DNA of 64,000 nucleotides from Blattamonas nauphoetae. Lineage: Eukaryota; Preaxostyla; Oxymonadida. Location of the stretch: NCBI GenBank assembly GCA_033064195.1, contig JARBJD010000176.1:62001-126000 (forward strand). The letters run 5' to 3'. The notes under the pieces are model-generated. The model did not search any database. It was not told the DNA's origin and saw nothing but the letters and a program-made list of their open reading frames with translations. Position numbers and translations under genes: made by a program. Shown here piece after piece: positions 1 through 11,149 of this stretch. Every line of letters begins with the position of its first letter. The stretch's first letter is position 1.

Positions 1-1313
1 AGATTCTAAATCATCAGCTTCTCTTTCTCGTTTGGTCTTTGTTCTCCGTTCTGGATTCCGCATTCTTTCGAACGGGGCCCGGTTGGTGGACGTGACAGAT
101 TGGGCGTCAGAGAGACTCCCGTTGGACGGGTTGGGTGAATTTGAGTCGTATTGAGCAGGGGGGAGGCGGATGGATTTGCGTTTGTGTTCTTGGTTTGGGA
201 GGTTGATCTGGTCTTGGAGATCAAAAGTTAATGATGTTCTATCGAATGATGGGACAAGGAACATATGATTTTGAACAGAATTGTATTCGAGAACCTGGGC
301 TGCAGAGGGGCGGATGCGAGGATTTGAAGTGAGGAGGTTGGAAATAAGATTTGAAAGTTTGCTGCTGTAGCAGCTGGGAATAGGTTGATATTTACCGACA
401 CGGACTCGCTGCCTCAACCGTTGAATGTTCATTGCATCAAAGGGCTTGTTCAAAGTGGTCATTTCGTAGAGGACACAACCTGCGAAGGGACGAGGATGAA
501 CGATGCGAGAATAAGAAGAAATGGGAGATACCTAGTGACCAAATATCACTTTTTGCATTGTATGGCTTGTTTTCCCAGAGTTCCGGGCTGAGATAGTAGG
601 GTGTTCCGATGCTGGTCATAGTTAGAGAATCAGCCGTTCTGAGGACTTTGCAAACACCGAAATCACCGAGTTTGGCTGTTCCGTCCTTTGCTAGAAAAAT
701 ATTGGCGCTCTTTACATCACGATGGAGAATATTGTGAGAGTGGAGGTATTCTAGGCCAATCAAGATTTCGATGAAGAGTCTCCAGATGATTTCCTCCTTC
801 AGATAAACACGCTGCTTCTTCAGTTTGTCGATCAGAGTTTGGAGATCACCTCCATTGATATATTCGGTGACGATGCAGAGTCTGTCATTGTCAAAGAAGG
901 CTTCGTAATAACGGACAAGATGTGGATGCTTGACAGACGACATAATCCGGATTTCGTTCAAAGAATCTTTTCTGTTTGAGGCAGAGAGACAATTAAAAGT
1001 GTGATAGGCGATTGGAGAGGAGATGAAGATTGGATAGAATGGATTGAAGGATGAAACAGACTTTTCGGCAAGAGAAAGGGCATTGAACCGAATAAATTTG
1101 AGTGCATATCTACATGAGAAGAGTGAGAATATGAGAATAGTTTGAAAATGAACATGAGCTGATTGCACACTCTTTTTGGTCATCATTTCTCGTTGCTAGA
1201 TATCTAAAAACAACGAAGGACAAATGGATCCAATAATTATCAGAAAAAACATACACTGTCCCAGAACTACCATGTCCAAGGCACTTTCCTCTGGTAAAGT
1301 CAGAAAGTGTCAT
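1..1313 (-). CDS. NEK-family Ser/Thr kinase, 3' end beyond the window
   Basis: NIMA-related kinases act in mitosis and at cilia and flagella. Exons read on the minus strand are 1313-1255, 1203-1171, 1109-1062, 971-532 and 479-1, the last running off the left edge. Spliced, the start reads MTLSDFTRGKCLGHGSSGTV, with a glycine loop, then the catalytic lysine in YALKFI, the loop HRDVKSANIFL, the metal motif GDFGVCK, an activation segment ending SPEL, and DIWSLGCVLYEM. The motif GGDLQTLI and the segment TSIGTPYYLSPE are NEK-like. After the C-lobe a basic Ser/Pro-rich tail stays open to position 1. Introns are 51, 61, 90 and 52 nt. The gene is divergent from the adaptor gene, with 172 bp between start codons. 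The kinase call is firm; the NEK subfamily is likely but was not tested by phylogeny. Confidence 0.86.
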
Positions 1314-1485
1314 GATGTGAGATCCACCCCAACAAATATCCTTTCAAGACCACAACTTAAGCCAAATGATACATTTCTGACCCTAAGATGAATTGAGAAA
1401 ATAATCTTTCCAATTTATGAAGGTTTTAATTTGTTTAAAGCCGAATCAAACCTAAACTATGATCAGGACCATGATCCAATTCTGA

Positions 1486-4300
1486 ATGGCATACTTCAGT
1501 ACAACAAAAAAAGGTATCGTCTCTGACATTAAATTCCATTGTATTCTATTGTAGGAGAAATCCAGGAGCTTCGAGAGGGAATCAGCTCCACAAATATCAA
1601 AACCAAGAAAGACTCTGTTAAACGCGTAATTGGAGCTATGATGGCTGGAACAGGTATCCTCTTGTGATTGTTCTAAAAATTATCTGGTTGTTTTCTCTAT
1701 ATTTTCCCATTCCTATCATTTTTTCAGATGTGTCATCTCTCCTCCCTGCCGTTCTCGTGAATATGCAAACAACTGATCTTGAACTCAAAAAATTGATCTA
1801 TCTATATCTCGTTAACTACTCAAAATCGGAACCCGAGCTTGCCATCCATGCTGTCAACACATTCGTGAAGGATGCAGAAGATCCCAATCCTCTTGTCCGT
1901 GCTCTCGCTCTCCGCACAATGGGACAGATTCGTATTGAACAAATTACGGAATATATGTGTGAACCTCTCCATCGGTGCCTCAAGGATAACGATCCTTACG
2001 TCAAGAAAACAGCTGTTCTTGGCGTCGCAAAAATGTATGACATCAACGCCCAACTGGTGGAAGACGAAGGATTCATTGAAATGCTCCATGACCTCCTTGG
2101 TGATGGAAATCCCATGGTTGTGTCTAACTCTGTTGCTACGCTTGCAGAGATTCAAGTTTCTCGCCCAGAACAAATCATCCTCGAGATCACGTCTGATGTT
2201 CTCCAAAAGCTTGTGTCTGCTCTTTCACAAGCCTCTGAGTGGGGTCAGGTCCATATTCTCGATGCACTCGCCCTTTGGTACACTCCGGAAACCTCATCAG
2301 AAGCAGAACGAATCGTTGAACGAGTTGCGCTCCATCTCAATCACAACAATTCCGCTGTTGTTCTCTCTGCTACCAAAGTTATTGTGAAACTCACTGAAAG
2401 CATTAAGGATACAGCCATCGTCGATAAGCTCATGAAGAAACTGACCCAACCACTTGTCAGTCTTCTCTCCTCCTTCCCCGAAGTTCGCTATGTCGCCCTC
2501 CGAAACCTCAACCTCATTGTGCAACGCCTTCCGGATCTCCTTGTCAACGAAATCAACATCTTTTTCTGCAAATACAACGACCCCATCTACGTCAAAATGG
2601 AAAAACTCGAAATCCTGATGCTCCTTGTGAACGAACAAAATGTCTCGCAAGTTCTGAACGAATTGAAGGAATACGCGACTGAAGTTGATATTGACTTCGT
2701 CCGCAAAGCTGTGTCAGCCATTGGACGCTGCGCCATCCTTCTTCCAGGTGCAGCTGGTCTCTGTGTCGATACCCTCGTTCATCTTGTTGAAACGTCCCAG
2801 GTCAACTTTGTTATCCAAGAAGCTATCATTGTCATCAAAGATGTCTTCCGTCGCTATCCAAACAAGTACGAATCCATCATCGGAAAGTTGTGCGCAAAAC
2901 TCGAGAGTCTGGACGAGCCAGAGGCGAAAGCATCGATGATTTGGATTCTCGGCGAATATGCTGATCGCATTGAAAATGCAGACAAGGTTTTGGAATCCTA
3001 CTTCCTCGAAACCTTCGCTGACGAACCGCCTGTCGTCCAGATGGCCATCCTCACTGCATCCGTCAAAATCTTCCTCGCAATCCCCGCAAGTCAACCAATG
3101 GTCCAGTCTGTTCTCAAAATCGCGACAAAAAAGACAGACAACCCCGACCTTCGTGACCGTGGATTCATCTACTGGCGACTGCTTGCTTCGAGCAAAGAAT
3201 TAGCCAAATCAGTGCTCAAAGCGAAGAAACCCCCAATTTCCGCGCAAAAGGACCTCGTTTCGAAGGACGTGCTTGCAGATCTGTTCCCATATCTCGGCAC
3301 GCTCAGTTCGGTCCTCCACAAAGTGCCCGAACACGTCATGACCGTCCACCGACCGTCCAACCTCGCCAACATCCCCATGCCCGGTGGAAACGCACCTGAG
3401 GAAGAAGTCACGGTTGGCCGCACTGAAGAGGCACCACAGCAATCCCTCGACGACATCAAGCCGTCGGAGGCACTCGAGGCACAGCAGAAGGACGAGGAGG
3501 ACCTGATCGACCTTGGCGTGTTTGGACTCGGAAGCGGAAGCGCTCCTCCTGTCGATTCGAGTGGTCTTGTTGATCTGACCATGCTGGCGAGCATGATGGG
3601 AGCACCAGCACCTGCCAAGCAGTCTGCTGTTGACTTCAACACCCTCCCTCAGCTCACACAACACCAGAGTGGAGTCAGCATCTTCGGAAAGCTCATCCAG
3701 AACAACCAGAAGCCTGCCCTCTTCCTTCGCTTCCGCAACGCCTCCAACACTCCCATCACCAACGTCGACCTCCGCTTCAACGTCAACGCCTTCGCCCTCA
3801 AAGCACAGCCAGCCAACCTCGCTCCATACCCCGTCCAGCCCGGCCAGCAGCGTGACGTCACAATTGCATGCGACTTCGACCCTGCGCAACTGAAGGTGAC
3901 AGGCCCGGACATTCAGGTGGGCATTCAGTGTGATGTTGGGATGGTCATGTTCCTGCTCCGTGGAAAGGTGCTCTCGCTCATCCAGCACGGCACTGATGTC
4001 AACTTTGGCAAGACGAAGGCTGCCTCTGTGAAAGGTCGTGTGGCGTCGACAGTTGTGAACGGGTGCCCCGGCGTCAACCCAGTTGTCCAGAAGCTTGTCG
4101 GGTTTGGCTTTGTTGAGACGAATCGCATGACCCGCGATGGGATCGAGGCTGTGCAGCTGTATGGACAGGTTCCTCCTCTTACTGGACACATTGTGATTGA
4201 GATGATGTTTAAGGGTGGACAGGCACACTGCAATTCACGCTCTGAGCCAGATTACCTCGCTGGAATGCTTGGAGATGAACTTGGACAAGAACTTCCGTAG
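1486..4300 (+). CDS. AP-1/AP-2 adaptor complex large beta subunit (beta-adaptin)
   Basis: Beta subunit of the clathrin adaptors AP-1 and AP-2, which selects cargo and binds clathrin at the trans-Golgi or plasma membrane. Exons 1486-1513, 1555-1653 and 1728-4300 give 899 residues; introns are 41 and 74 nt. The spliced start [18 protein letters not shown] and the following [11 protein letters not shown] match the conserved N-terminus, which confirms both junctions. Residues 1 to about 600 are the HEAT-like trunk, with the hallmark segment [21 protein letters not shown] Pro/Glu/Gln-rich hinge around residue 630 holds EEDLIDLG, a possible clathrin-box variant. From about 690 to the end lies the appendage (ear) with its sandwich and platform parts. 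Length is close to the family norm. AP-1 and AP-2 beta are often a single gene in protists, so I do not choose between them. Confidence 0.93.
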
Positions 4301-4404
4301 AATCAGGTCATCATTTCATAATCTAGTCTTTCTGTTTCTTTTTTGACCCAAAATCGTATAGTTCAGAGAGTTTAACCAATCAGCCCATCGATTCTTTGCA
4401 TCTC

Positions 4405-6210
4405 ATGTTTCGCAAGAAGCAGGGACATAATGGGTTAATACACGAGAACACCAAGCTTCTACAAGAATTTAAAAGTAATGTCGCAAAGCAGCAGGTTCGC
4501 CTCTCTCTCATTCATCCAACATTCTTCTTCCGTTTTTCTCGTCCTCCGTCTTCTTTATCATGCGACTATTGCATATTTCAATATTGCAACTTGATTCTTG
4601 GATTCGTTTCTAGACTCTTATCGGTGTTAATTATCCACTATTGTGGAAATACTACGAAGCCGGCGACGAATCGAAAGCTCCTGTCGTAATGATTGGTCCA
4701 GCAGGGTCCACTCCTGAATTCTTCTTCAAATTGTTTCTCAATCTTCCAAAAAAAGGAATCCGCCTCATTGCAGTCTGTTTTCCCTCCCAATTCCTTGAAT
4801 CTCTCTCCATTCATTCAGGTCCAACCGCCACCAGTCCTCCACCATGATCATTTTATTGTTGCCTTCGAGAATTTCCTCAATTATATCGGTGTGCAACATG
4901 TTCATCTTCTCGGATGTGGACTTGGAGGCTTCTTAATTATGCTCTATGCACGCATCCACAACAAACGGGTGCTTTCCTCCATATTTATCAACTCGTTTGC
5001 ATCAAATATTGGACTCCAAACAGCTATCAATGAAATTGAAATGCTTCCAGCATTTACTCTTCGGAACTACCTCAGTCGATGGCAACTCAAGTTTGAAGTC
5101 TCTGACTACAACAACACTCAAGATCTCGCCGATCAAGCTGCCTATGAATTCTTCAAAGATCGCATGAATGAGCTGAAGCAAGTTGAATTATTCTCTGCAC
5201 TCTGCCTTCAATCTCGTGAAGCTTTCATTGATAAAAGGAAGTTGAGAAGGGAAACAACCACTATCATTGAAACAGACAAGTTTACAAATGGCCCATATGC
5301 ACAGACTGGGCTTGGTTGTATGCCGGCAATGGTTCGGACATCGTGTGGGGATCTTCTGAATCGGTGCAGGTTCGTGACTCTGAAAGACGGATGGGATTTC
5401 CCAGTCATCGCAAATTCCGATGAAATCTGTCTTCACATTGAAGTCCACCTTCGTCGTCTTGATCAATCTCTTCTTCCCGTTCTCCGAATAACCAACAAAC
5501 CGAAAGAGGAGAATCCGGATGATGTGAAGAATATATTAACGCAAAGACCAGATGACGGGGATAGTGAGTCCGACATCGATGATGAACCTCGTCCATCATA
5601 TCAGTCAACAGCACCTCGCACCCAACCACAAAGTAAACCAAAACCGAAACAGGTTGACCGATCGAAACCACAAAAACCAGCAAAGGAAGAGAAGGAAGAA
5701 TCGTCTGATTGGGAATGGGAAGAGCAGTCAACTGATGAAGATTATGATCCTCTCACGTTTGTTCCAAAACCCAAGACGAAAAAGAAGAAAGTGAAACCAG
5801 CCCCTGTTCTCCCAACTCCAGCACAACCTGCAGAAACTATCGATCAACCAGAAGTCCATCAGGATGAAGATCCTCTATCCACTGGATTACTCCCCGAAAT
5901 CCCAACAGAGGAACAACAGGAACCAACCGACATTCATGAGGAACAATCCGTCGAGACTGACCATCCTCAAGCAACGGAAGAATATGAAACGGAATGGAAT
6001 CAAGAACACGAGTATTCGCATGAACAGTATGAAACACAGCAGCCCACAATGGATGATCCGACGGAACAAGAAACAGACCAATCGCCATACGAACAACAAT
6101 CCACATACGCTGTTGAAGAGCAACAACCACAAGCCGAACACATTCATTCGGTGCCAGTTTCCAAGAAAAGTCGGGGATTGTTTGATGATGATGATGATTT
6201 TGGCTTTTGA
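4405..6210 (+). CDS. Maspardin-like alpha/beta-hydrolase with long acidic tail
   Basis: Exons 4405-4494, 4614-4772 and 4819-6210 give 546 residues; introns are 119 and 46 nt. Splicing restores an alpha/beta-hydrolase fold close to maspardin (SPG21): PVVMIGPAGSTPEFFFK, then VQHVHLLGCGLGGFLIMLYA. The nucleophile elbow reads GCGLGG where maspardin has GASLGG, so the usual serine is replaced by cysteine; maspardin itself is thought to have little hydrolase activity. The lid region LPAFTLRNYLSRWQ and the segment SDEICLHIEVHLRRLDQS also match that family. After about residue 280 a low-complexity tail rich in Glu, Gln, Lys and Pro ends in a run of Asp; it is probably disordered and is absent from animal maspardin. 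Maspardin is linked to endosomal traffic. The fold is well supported and the exact function is inferred. Confidence 0.74.
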
Positions 6211-6476
6211 AACTTTTCTGTGTCTTTCTTACCATTTAATTCCTTCACCGACGTATTCATTGAAGAACATCTGAAAAATCGGTTCGATGTTGTCGAAAAG
6301 AAGAAAAAGAGACAGATTTATTGATGTTTCTGTCGATAAACGATGAGACCTTCTGATTGTATTATTGTGTTGCTTCAACAATCAAATGAAGTGCATACAC
6401 TGTCCACACCTCGAAATAAAATGAAGAAAAAGGTGGAGTCTTCAGAAAAAAAAGCAATAATTTGGCGAATTATTGT

Positions 6477-7037
6477 TTATTCAACAGAATCTTCAAACAG
6501 TAAGGGTGGGGCTTGAAAGTCCACAGAGGGGATTTGAAAATCAATTCCACGCAAAAGCAAGAGTTCAGAATCCCGAAGGATCGTGAGTGGTATTCGAAAT
6601 GCAGTTGACCATTCAATGAGCCTGGGCGGATGATCTCGTAGAAACTTTATTGTAACGATGAGTGTACACACAACAAGAGTACCTATGTGACCCTCTTGGA
6701 GAGTACTAAAAAATACTTCACAATGTTGTGGTGATTTTTGTCCTACAGATTGGATGACTTTCTGGGTTGACGTGAGGTACGATGACAAGACATGGAGAGC
6801 AATTGATGCTTCAGGAATTGTGAGATCAAAACGGCTCCCCAAGAATTTCAGCATACAAGAGAAGGTTGAGACGTAGGTTGGGCTCATAGAAGGGATGAAT
6901 GGATAAATCTGCTGAAATATTTGTTTGGAGAGTGTGGGGATGAGGGAGTTGAGTTGATTACCACGTTTCATCTGCTGGTGAATGAAATTTGAAGAGAAAG
7001 GCGAGGGATTATGCTGAGATTTAGTTGACAGAGCCAT
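6477..7037 (-). CDS. Small cyclin-box protein (cyclin P/PHO80-like)
   Basis: A single-exon reading frame of 186 residues from the ATG at 7037; the open frame upstream has only a TTG. The C-terminal two thirds look like an N-terminal cyclin box. FDLTIPEASIALHVLSSYL corresponds to early helices. GTLVVCTLIVTIKFLRDHPP fits the helix that contacts the CDK, and LRDSELLLLRGIDFQI fits the conserved E-x-x-x-L-x-x-L/I-D-F pattern of PHO80 and P-type cyclins. The first 60 residues are polar and variable. If correct, the product would activate a cyclin-dependent kinase. The match is by eye, and the sequence is divergent and short. The gene converges with the maspardin-like gene; the 266 bp between them hold AT-rich 3' flanks with AATAAA-like strings. 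Confidence 0.5.
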   Translation of the reverse strand: MALSTKSQHNPSPFSSNFIHQQMKRGNQLNSLIPTLSKQIFQQIYPFIPSMSPTYVSTFSCMLKFLGSRFDLTIPEASIALHVLSSYLTSTQKVIQSVGQKSPQHCEVFFSTLQEGHIGTLVVCTLIVTIKFLRDHPPRLIEWSTAFRIPLTILRDSELLLLRGIDFQIPSVDFQAPPLLFEDSVE

Positions 7038-7190
7038 TAGTAGAAGGAACTCTCCAAGAAAAAAAGAATATGGGTAAATTTTGTGGGAAACAGTTAGAAA
7101 AGAAGATTTCAAGTTTATGAAATGCAAACAAGAGATGGAGTGAGAATACGTTGTGATTACGGCAACACACCGCTTTAAAATAAAGAGAAA

Positions 7191-9003
7191 TCATGGGCCA
7201 CGTGGACTGGGAGCATCTTCGAGAGCCGTCACCGACGCAGAGAAATTGAGAGTCTTGGCCTGCTTGAGAGACTCAAGAGTGCTCTTTACCTTTCTTTTTT
7301 TCATCTTTTTGGTCTTTGTCTGTTTCTGAGCTGGCGTTGGTTCAGCAACGGGTGAGGGTGTTCGGATGTCGGCAGCAGGGGGAAGTCTGACACAAAAGAT
7401 GATGGCAACGAGAAAGCACACGCAACAGGACGAGGTTTTCGAAGCGATGACAGTTGCTCGGCGAGAGTGGCGAGGAGGGAGGAGAACTGCGAGCACGTCT
7501 CCTGAAGAGCACTGACAATGGTGAGGATGGGCTGGAAACGTCATCAAATCAAAACCACACCTTTAAATCTGCATCGTCGTCGCCAAAAATGTCTTCTTCG
7601 TCTCCCATTTTCACTTCCTCTTCCTTTTCCAGCGTGGTCAGCATGTTGAACGTGAAGTCACTCATCTCCTTTACAAATGCTTCGCTTGTCTCTCCGATTC
7701 TGACTTCCTCTCCTGGCTCTGGCTGATCTGATGGGATTGTCTGTTGCTTGTGAAGGACAGGGGCAGCCACAGGAAGGACGGGATGCGATGCTGAATCAAT
7801 CTGGGCCTGCCAAGCGTCGGGCTCGTTTTCTGGTTCGCGTTCCTCTTCGTGTGGGGAAACAGGCTGAACAGATGGCTGGGAGAGACTGAACTGTGTGAAG
7901 TTGATGAGATTGGTGAGATAGTCGTCGATGGTCGGGAATTCCTGGCCAGTTGGTGGACTCTGTTCCTGGCTTGTTTGATCCTCTTTCACACACGGCTTGT
8001 CTTCGCTTACAGGCAATATTTCACTTTTTGTTTGAGGGGCTAATTCCTCTTTAGTTTCTTTCTCAACAGTTAAGTTCTTCTCCTCAGCCAATCTCATTTC
8101 TTCTTCCACTTCTTTTCGGATTCTGTCCTCTTCTTCTCTTTTCAGCCGAGCTTTCTCTTCTCTTGAAATGGCCGGTGTTCTTTCTTTTCTTCCTTTTCTC
8201 CGCTTGTTAGATGGAGACGGAATGACAATTCTTGCTTCTGTGACTTCTTCTTTGTCAGATGATGCTTCTGGCTGCTCAGATGCGATTTGCAAATTCTGGC
8301 CCTGAGAAGAATTCATGGGAGAGATATCATCAACAGGGGTGTTGTCTTCTGGGAGTTGTTGAGTTGTGTCGTTTGAAATTTCAGGCTTCATCGAAAGGGC
8401 TTGTTCCGTCCTATTCTCTCGAACTTCAGGCCTTGTCTCTGGGCTGTCTTTAAATATATCGGCTGTAAGATCGCGTAACCTTTGTTCTCTTTGTTCCTGC
8501 TTCCTCTCCAAATCTTTGATGAGGTTCTTTTCTTTTTCGATAATTCTATCAATAGACTCCACGAAATTTGGATCAAAATGATCAATAGTTTCGAGAATAT
8601 CCACTTGTTCAACATTTTGGTGAGATTGGACTGATTTGTTTGATTCAGAGAGTTGGTTCTCTTTCCTGGACTCAGAAAAGTTCGCCTCTGAAGGTGAACC
8701 AGGCGAGGTTATTGTGTTGTCTTGCTTGTTGGGAGAGATGGGTGCAGGTTCCTGAGGAATCTTCGTTGACGCGACCTTCGCCCGTCTGATTGGTTTCTTC
8801 GCACTTTCAGGGGTTGAGAGAGGCTGAGAAACATGTTTTGGTTGTATTTTCTTTGGTGTCTTCTGATTTTTGGCAATAAATTGCTTAGCATAACCGTTTG
8901 ATGCTGGTTGGGCGGTGTGCAGTGGATTGTCTGTCGACTCCTGACGATTTGGTGAGATGTACTTGGACCTCAAACTGCTGGAACCAGAAGGTTTTGTCGT
9001 CAT
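7191..9003 (-). CDS. Unrecognised charged protein, probably nuclear
   Basis: Not recognised. Exons 9003-7561 and 7511-7191, with a 49-nt intron, give up to 587 residues. The N-terminal 150 residues are basic and rich in Ser, Pro and Gln. Near residue 155, ESIDRIIEKEKNLIKDLERK begins a coiled-coil stretch. The patch NKRRKGRKERTP resembles a nuclear localisation signal and is followed by a highly charged helix (REEKARLKREEEDRIRKEV). The acidic motif GDEEDIFGDDDADLK precedes the splice, and the C-terminus is basic (KKMKKRKVK). An uncharacteristic hydrophobic stretch near 7382-7426 (CCVCFLVAIIFCV) is best read as an unspliced 45-nt intron starting GTCCTG, which would leave 572 residues in the same frame. 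The bias suggests a chromatin or cytoskeletal scaffold, but no domain supports a function. Confidence 0.65.
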
Positions 9004-9186
9004 GGATCTGATAAAAGCAAATAGAATGAACCAGAAGCCTTCTGTTGAAGAGAGAACAAAATTATTGGATCACATTTTAGAAAAGACTCGGAAGAGATCT
9101 CTCTGTGTGTGACAACAGAATTTGTCAAAAAAAGAGAAAGAAATCATGTGCTGTGCGCATCATGGATAGTATCACTTTGAATAATT

Positions 9187-9903
9187 TTAGTTTCGATAGC
9201 ATGAATCCGGGATTTCTGGCAAGTAGAAGCTTGTTGGGCATTTGTTTGCATATTTGCGAACATAATCTGAACCGGGCTGGATCATTCGGAAGTTGGCATC
9301 GTGAGCGTACAGAACGTCGACACCAGACAGCATTGACTTACCATCATACTTGAGGCATTCAAGGAGGACATCAACGCCAAGGGCAGCCTTAAAGGCAGCA
9401 GCAACAGATGCCTTGGTGTACATCTTTGTGTTGCTTGGAGTGATTCCGGCGCGTTTGAGGATTCCAGAAAGATCAAGTCCCTTGTTCAACTCAATTGATT
9501 TCGAAAAGTAGTCGCGGATGGTCGGAAGAATGTCAGTGGCACAAGTACCATGCTTGGTCCATTCATGATCGTAGAAGTATTCGTCAGAGTTGACATTTGA
9601 GAACCACTGCTTTGCAAGATCTGGGATCCCTTCAATTTCTTTCATGTTGAAGGGATAAGAGTTGTTGCAATTCGATGGATAAGACGACGCATTAAAATTG
9701 GGCCACAGTCCGTGAAGTGAAAATTCGTTTGTTCCACGGACAGGACCAAGTTGACCAGTGGGAGAATACTTGTAACATTGAGCAGCGGCGTAGAATGTGG
9801 CCAAGAAAAGTTGATTATAATTCCCGGGTTCCCAGTTGGATTCACATTTGTTGACTTCTCTGAAAACAGAGGCTTGGATGGAGACCAGAAGAAGTGGGAG
9901 CAT
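9187..9903 (-). CDS. Secreted RNase T2 endoribonuclease
   Basis: T2 ribonucleases cut single-stranded RNA through a 2',3'-cyclic phosphate and work in the secretory pathway, lysosomes or outside the cell. The frame from the ATG at 9903 gives 238 residues and starts with a hydrophobic signal peptide (MLPLLLVSIQASVF). Both catalytic motifs are intact: FSLHGLWPN (CAS I) and DHEWTKHGTC (CAS II), each with its histidine, and the second with the conserved Glu and Lys. Cysteines for the usual disulfides are present. The open frame extends 24 codons upstream to 9975, but that extension would bury the signal peptide, so I prefer 9903. In a phagotrophic gut flagellate the likely job is digesting RNA from ingested bacteria; that is inference. 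The gene is divergent from the next gene, with 172 bp between starts. Confidence 0.9.
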   Translation of the reverse strand: MLPLLLVSIQASVFREVNKCESNWEPGNYNQLFLATFYAAAQCYKYSPTGQLGPVRGTNEFSLHGLWPNFNASSYPSNCNNSYPFNMKEIEGIPDLAKQWFSNVNSDEYFYDHEWTKHGTCATDILPTIRDYFSKSIELNKGLDLSGILKRAGITPSNTKMYTKASVAAAFKAALGVDVLLECLKYDGKSMLSGVDVLYAHDANFRMIQPGSDYVRKYANKCPTSFYLPEIPDSCYRN

Positions 9904-10075
9904 CGTGAAGATCTTGGTCCCATAACTGTAGCATCGATGATACTCACTTAGCTGAATTAGTGATTCTTTAAACATGATCTCTGATATATGACACTCTTAG
10001 ATTCATTGGACATCGTTGACAGCGCGATGAATTCCTGTGAGAATTGGCCCATACATTTGTTTTCGCGTATATCGA

Positions 10076-10993
10076 ATGACTATTGAAGAGTCCCTCACAC
10101 AGTTTACGTCGCTTTACAACGATTTCAAATCAAATCCAGATAAACTTCAGGAAAATCGTCCCGAACTCCTCGAGACACTCAATCAGGTGTTGAATGTTCA
10201 TCTTCAACTTCCCCACCACTTTCTCACACAAAAAGATCGTGTCCCAATTTCAATCGGTGATTTTATCAGTGCTCTCGTCTTTTTTACCCAATGCAAAGAT
10301 ATACTCGTTGTACAAATTGTCTTCCTAATTACTTCACAACTCGCCCTCTATACCGAGTTCTCTAAGCCTCTTATGAAAACTAAAGCCCCACAAATTTCTT
10401 CAACATCAATACTGACGAATTGGAACCAAAACCTGATGATTGATGTTGTCAGTTCGTGTCTCACCAAACCAACAACTTCCCTTGAGACAATTTTGCTCGA
10501 ACGAAAGTCGTCTAAGGAACACAAACGCCTCCAAAAACTGTCCCGATTCCATGATGAATTTTTGCATACGACTATTCTCCCATACACCCCACTTATCAAG
10601 CAAGTTCTCCGAACACACGATTTTACCGGATATAACTCTCTTTTTAGACCAGCAGCCAGTTTATATCACCGAGCAGCTCAATTGTCCAATGTCTCACCTA
10701 CTGTCCGAGCCTTTACACAGGAGTCTGGCATTCAATCTCTAATGGGTAGACAACTGCAAGATTCACCCTTGTACGATGACAGACAATTTGCATTTTGGAT
10801 CGTATGTGATTGTTGGGAACTCACATATGGAACCAGGAGGTCATTCTTTACAAAGCTATGGACAGGAACGACTCTCGATGAAGGTGTGGAAGATCTCGCC
10901 ATCGCAACAATCATCCCCAGAACGAAAAAGACCTTACACATTTTTGCGATGGATATCTTGATTTTGGCTGGAGGCAACTGCCCCCTTGTGTAA
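10076..10993 (+). CDS. Unrecognised 305-residue helical protein
   Basis: Not recognised. The single open frame starts at the ATG at 10076 (MTIEESLTQFTSLYNDF) and has normal codon use. It looks all-helical, with alternating hydrophobic blocks such as ALVFFTQCKDILVVQIVFLI in the first half. A mixed basic region (ERKSSKEHKRLQKLSRFHDE) sits in the middle. No signal peptide or certain membrane segment is seen, although the 20-residue block quoted is hydrophobic enough to deserve a check. It lies 156 bp upstream of the Zn2Cys6 gene on the same strand. No shared domain ties the two together. Confidence 0.6.
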   Translation: MTIEESLTQFTSLYNDFKSNPDKLQENRPELLETLNQVLNVHLQLPHHFLTQKDRVPISIGDFISALVFFTQCKDILVVQIVFLITSQLALYTEFSKPLMKTKAPQISSTSILTNWNQNLMIDVVSSCLTKPTTSLETILLERKSSKEHKRLQKLSRFHDEFLHTTILPYTPLIKQVLRTHDFTGYNSLFRPAASLYHRAAQLSNVSPTVRAFTQESGIQSLMGRQLQDSPLYDDRQFAFWIVCDCWELTYGTRRSFFTKLWTGTTLDEGVEDLAIATIIPRTKKTLHIFAMDILILAGGNCPLV

Positions 10994-11149
10994 TCTGAGA
11001 CATTACAACAGAATCGTCATCGCTTCTTCTCTTCTCATCTTGTCATGGTTCTGATTCGTAATTATCGTTGGATATCCAACAATCGTTTCAAAACAATGAT
11101 TTCATTTGTATAATTCTATATTTTTTGGAACGCTTGAGGTTGGATCAGA

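Noticed and set aside
1664-1727. Hydrophobic leader ([16 protein letters not shown]) that looked like a signal anchor on beta-adaptin.
   Set aside because: It is the translated intron 1654-1727; splicing gives the normal soluble N-terminus.
3209-4228. Long antisense frame of 339 codons inside the beta-adaptin gene.
   Set aside because: It is a codon-bias shadow of a strongly conserved gene on the other strand and has no domain.
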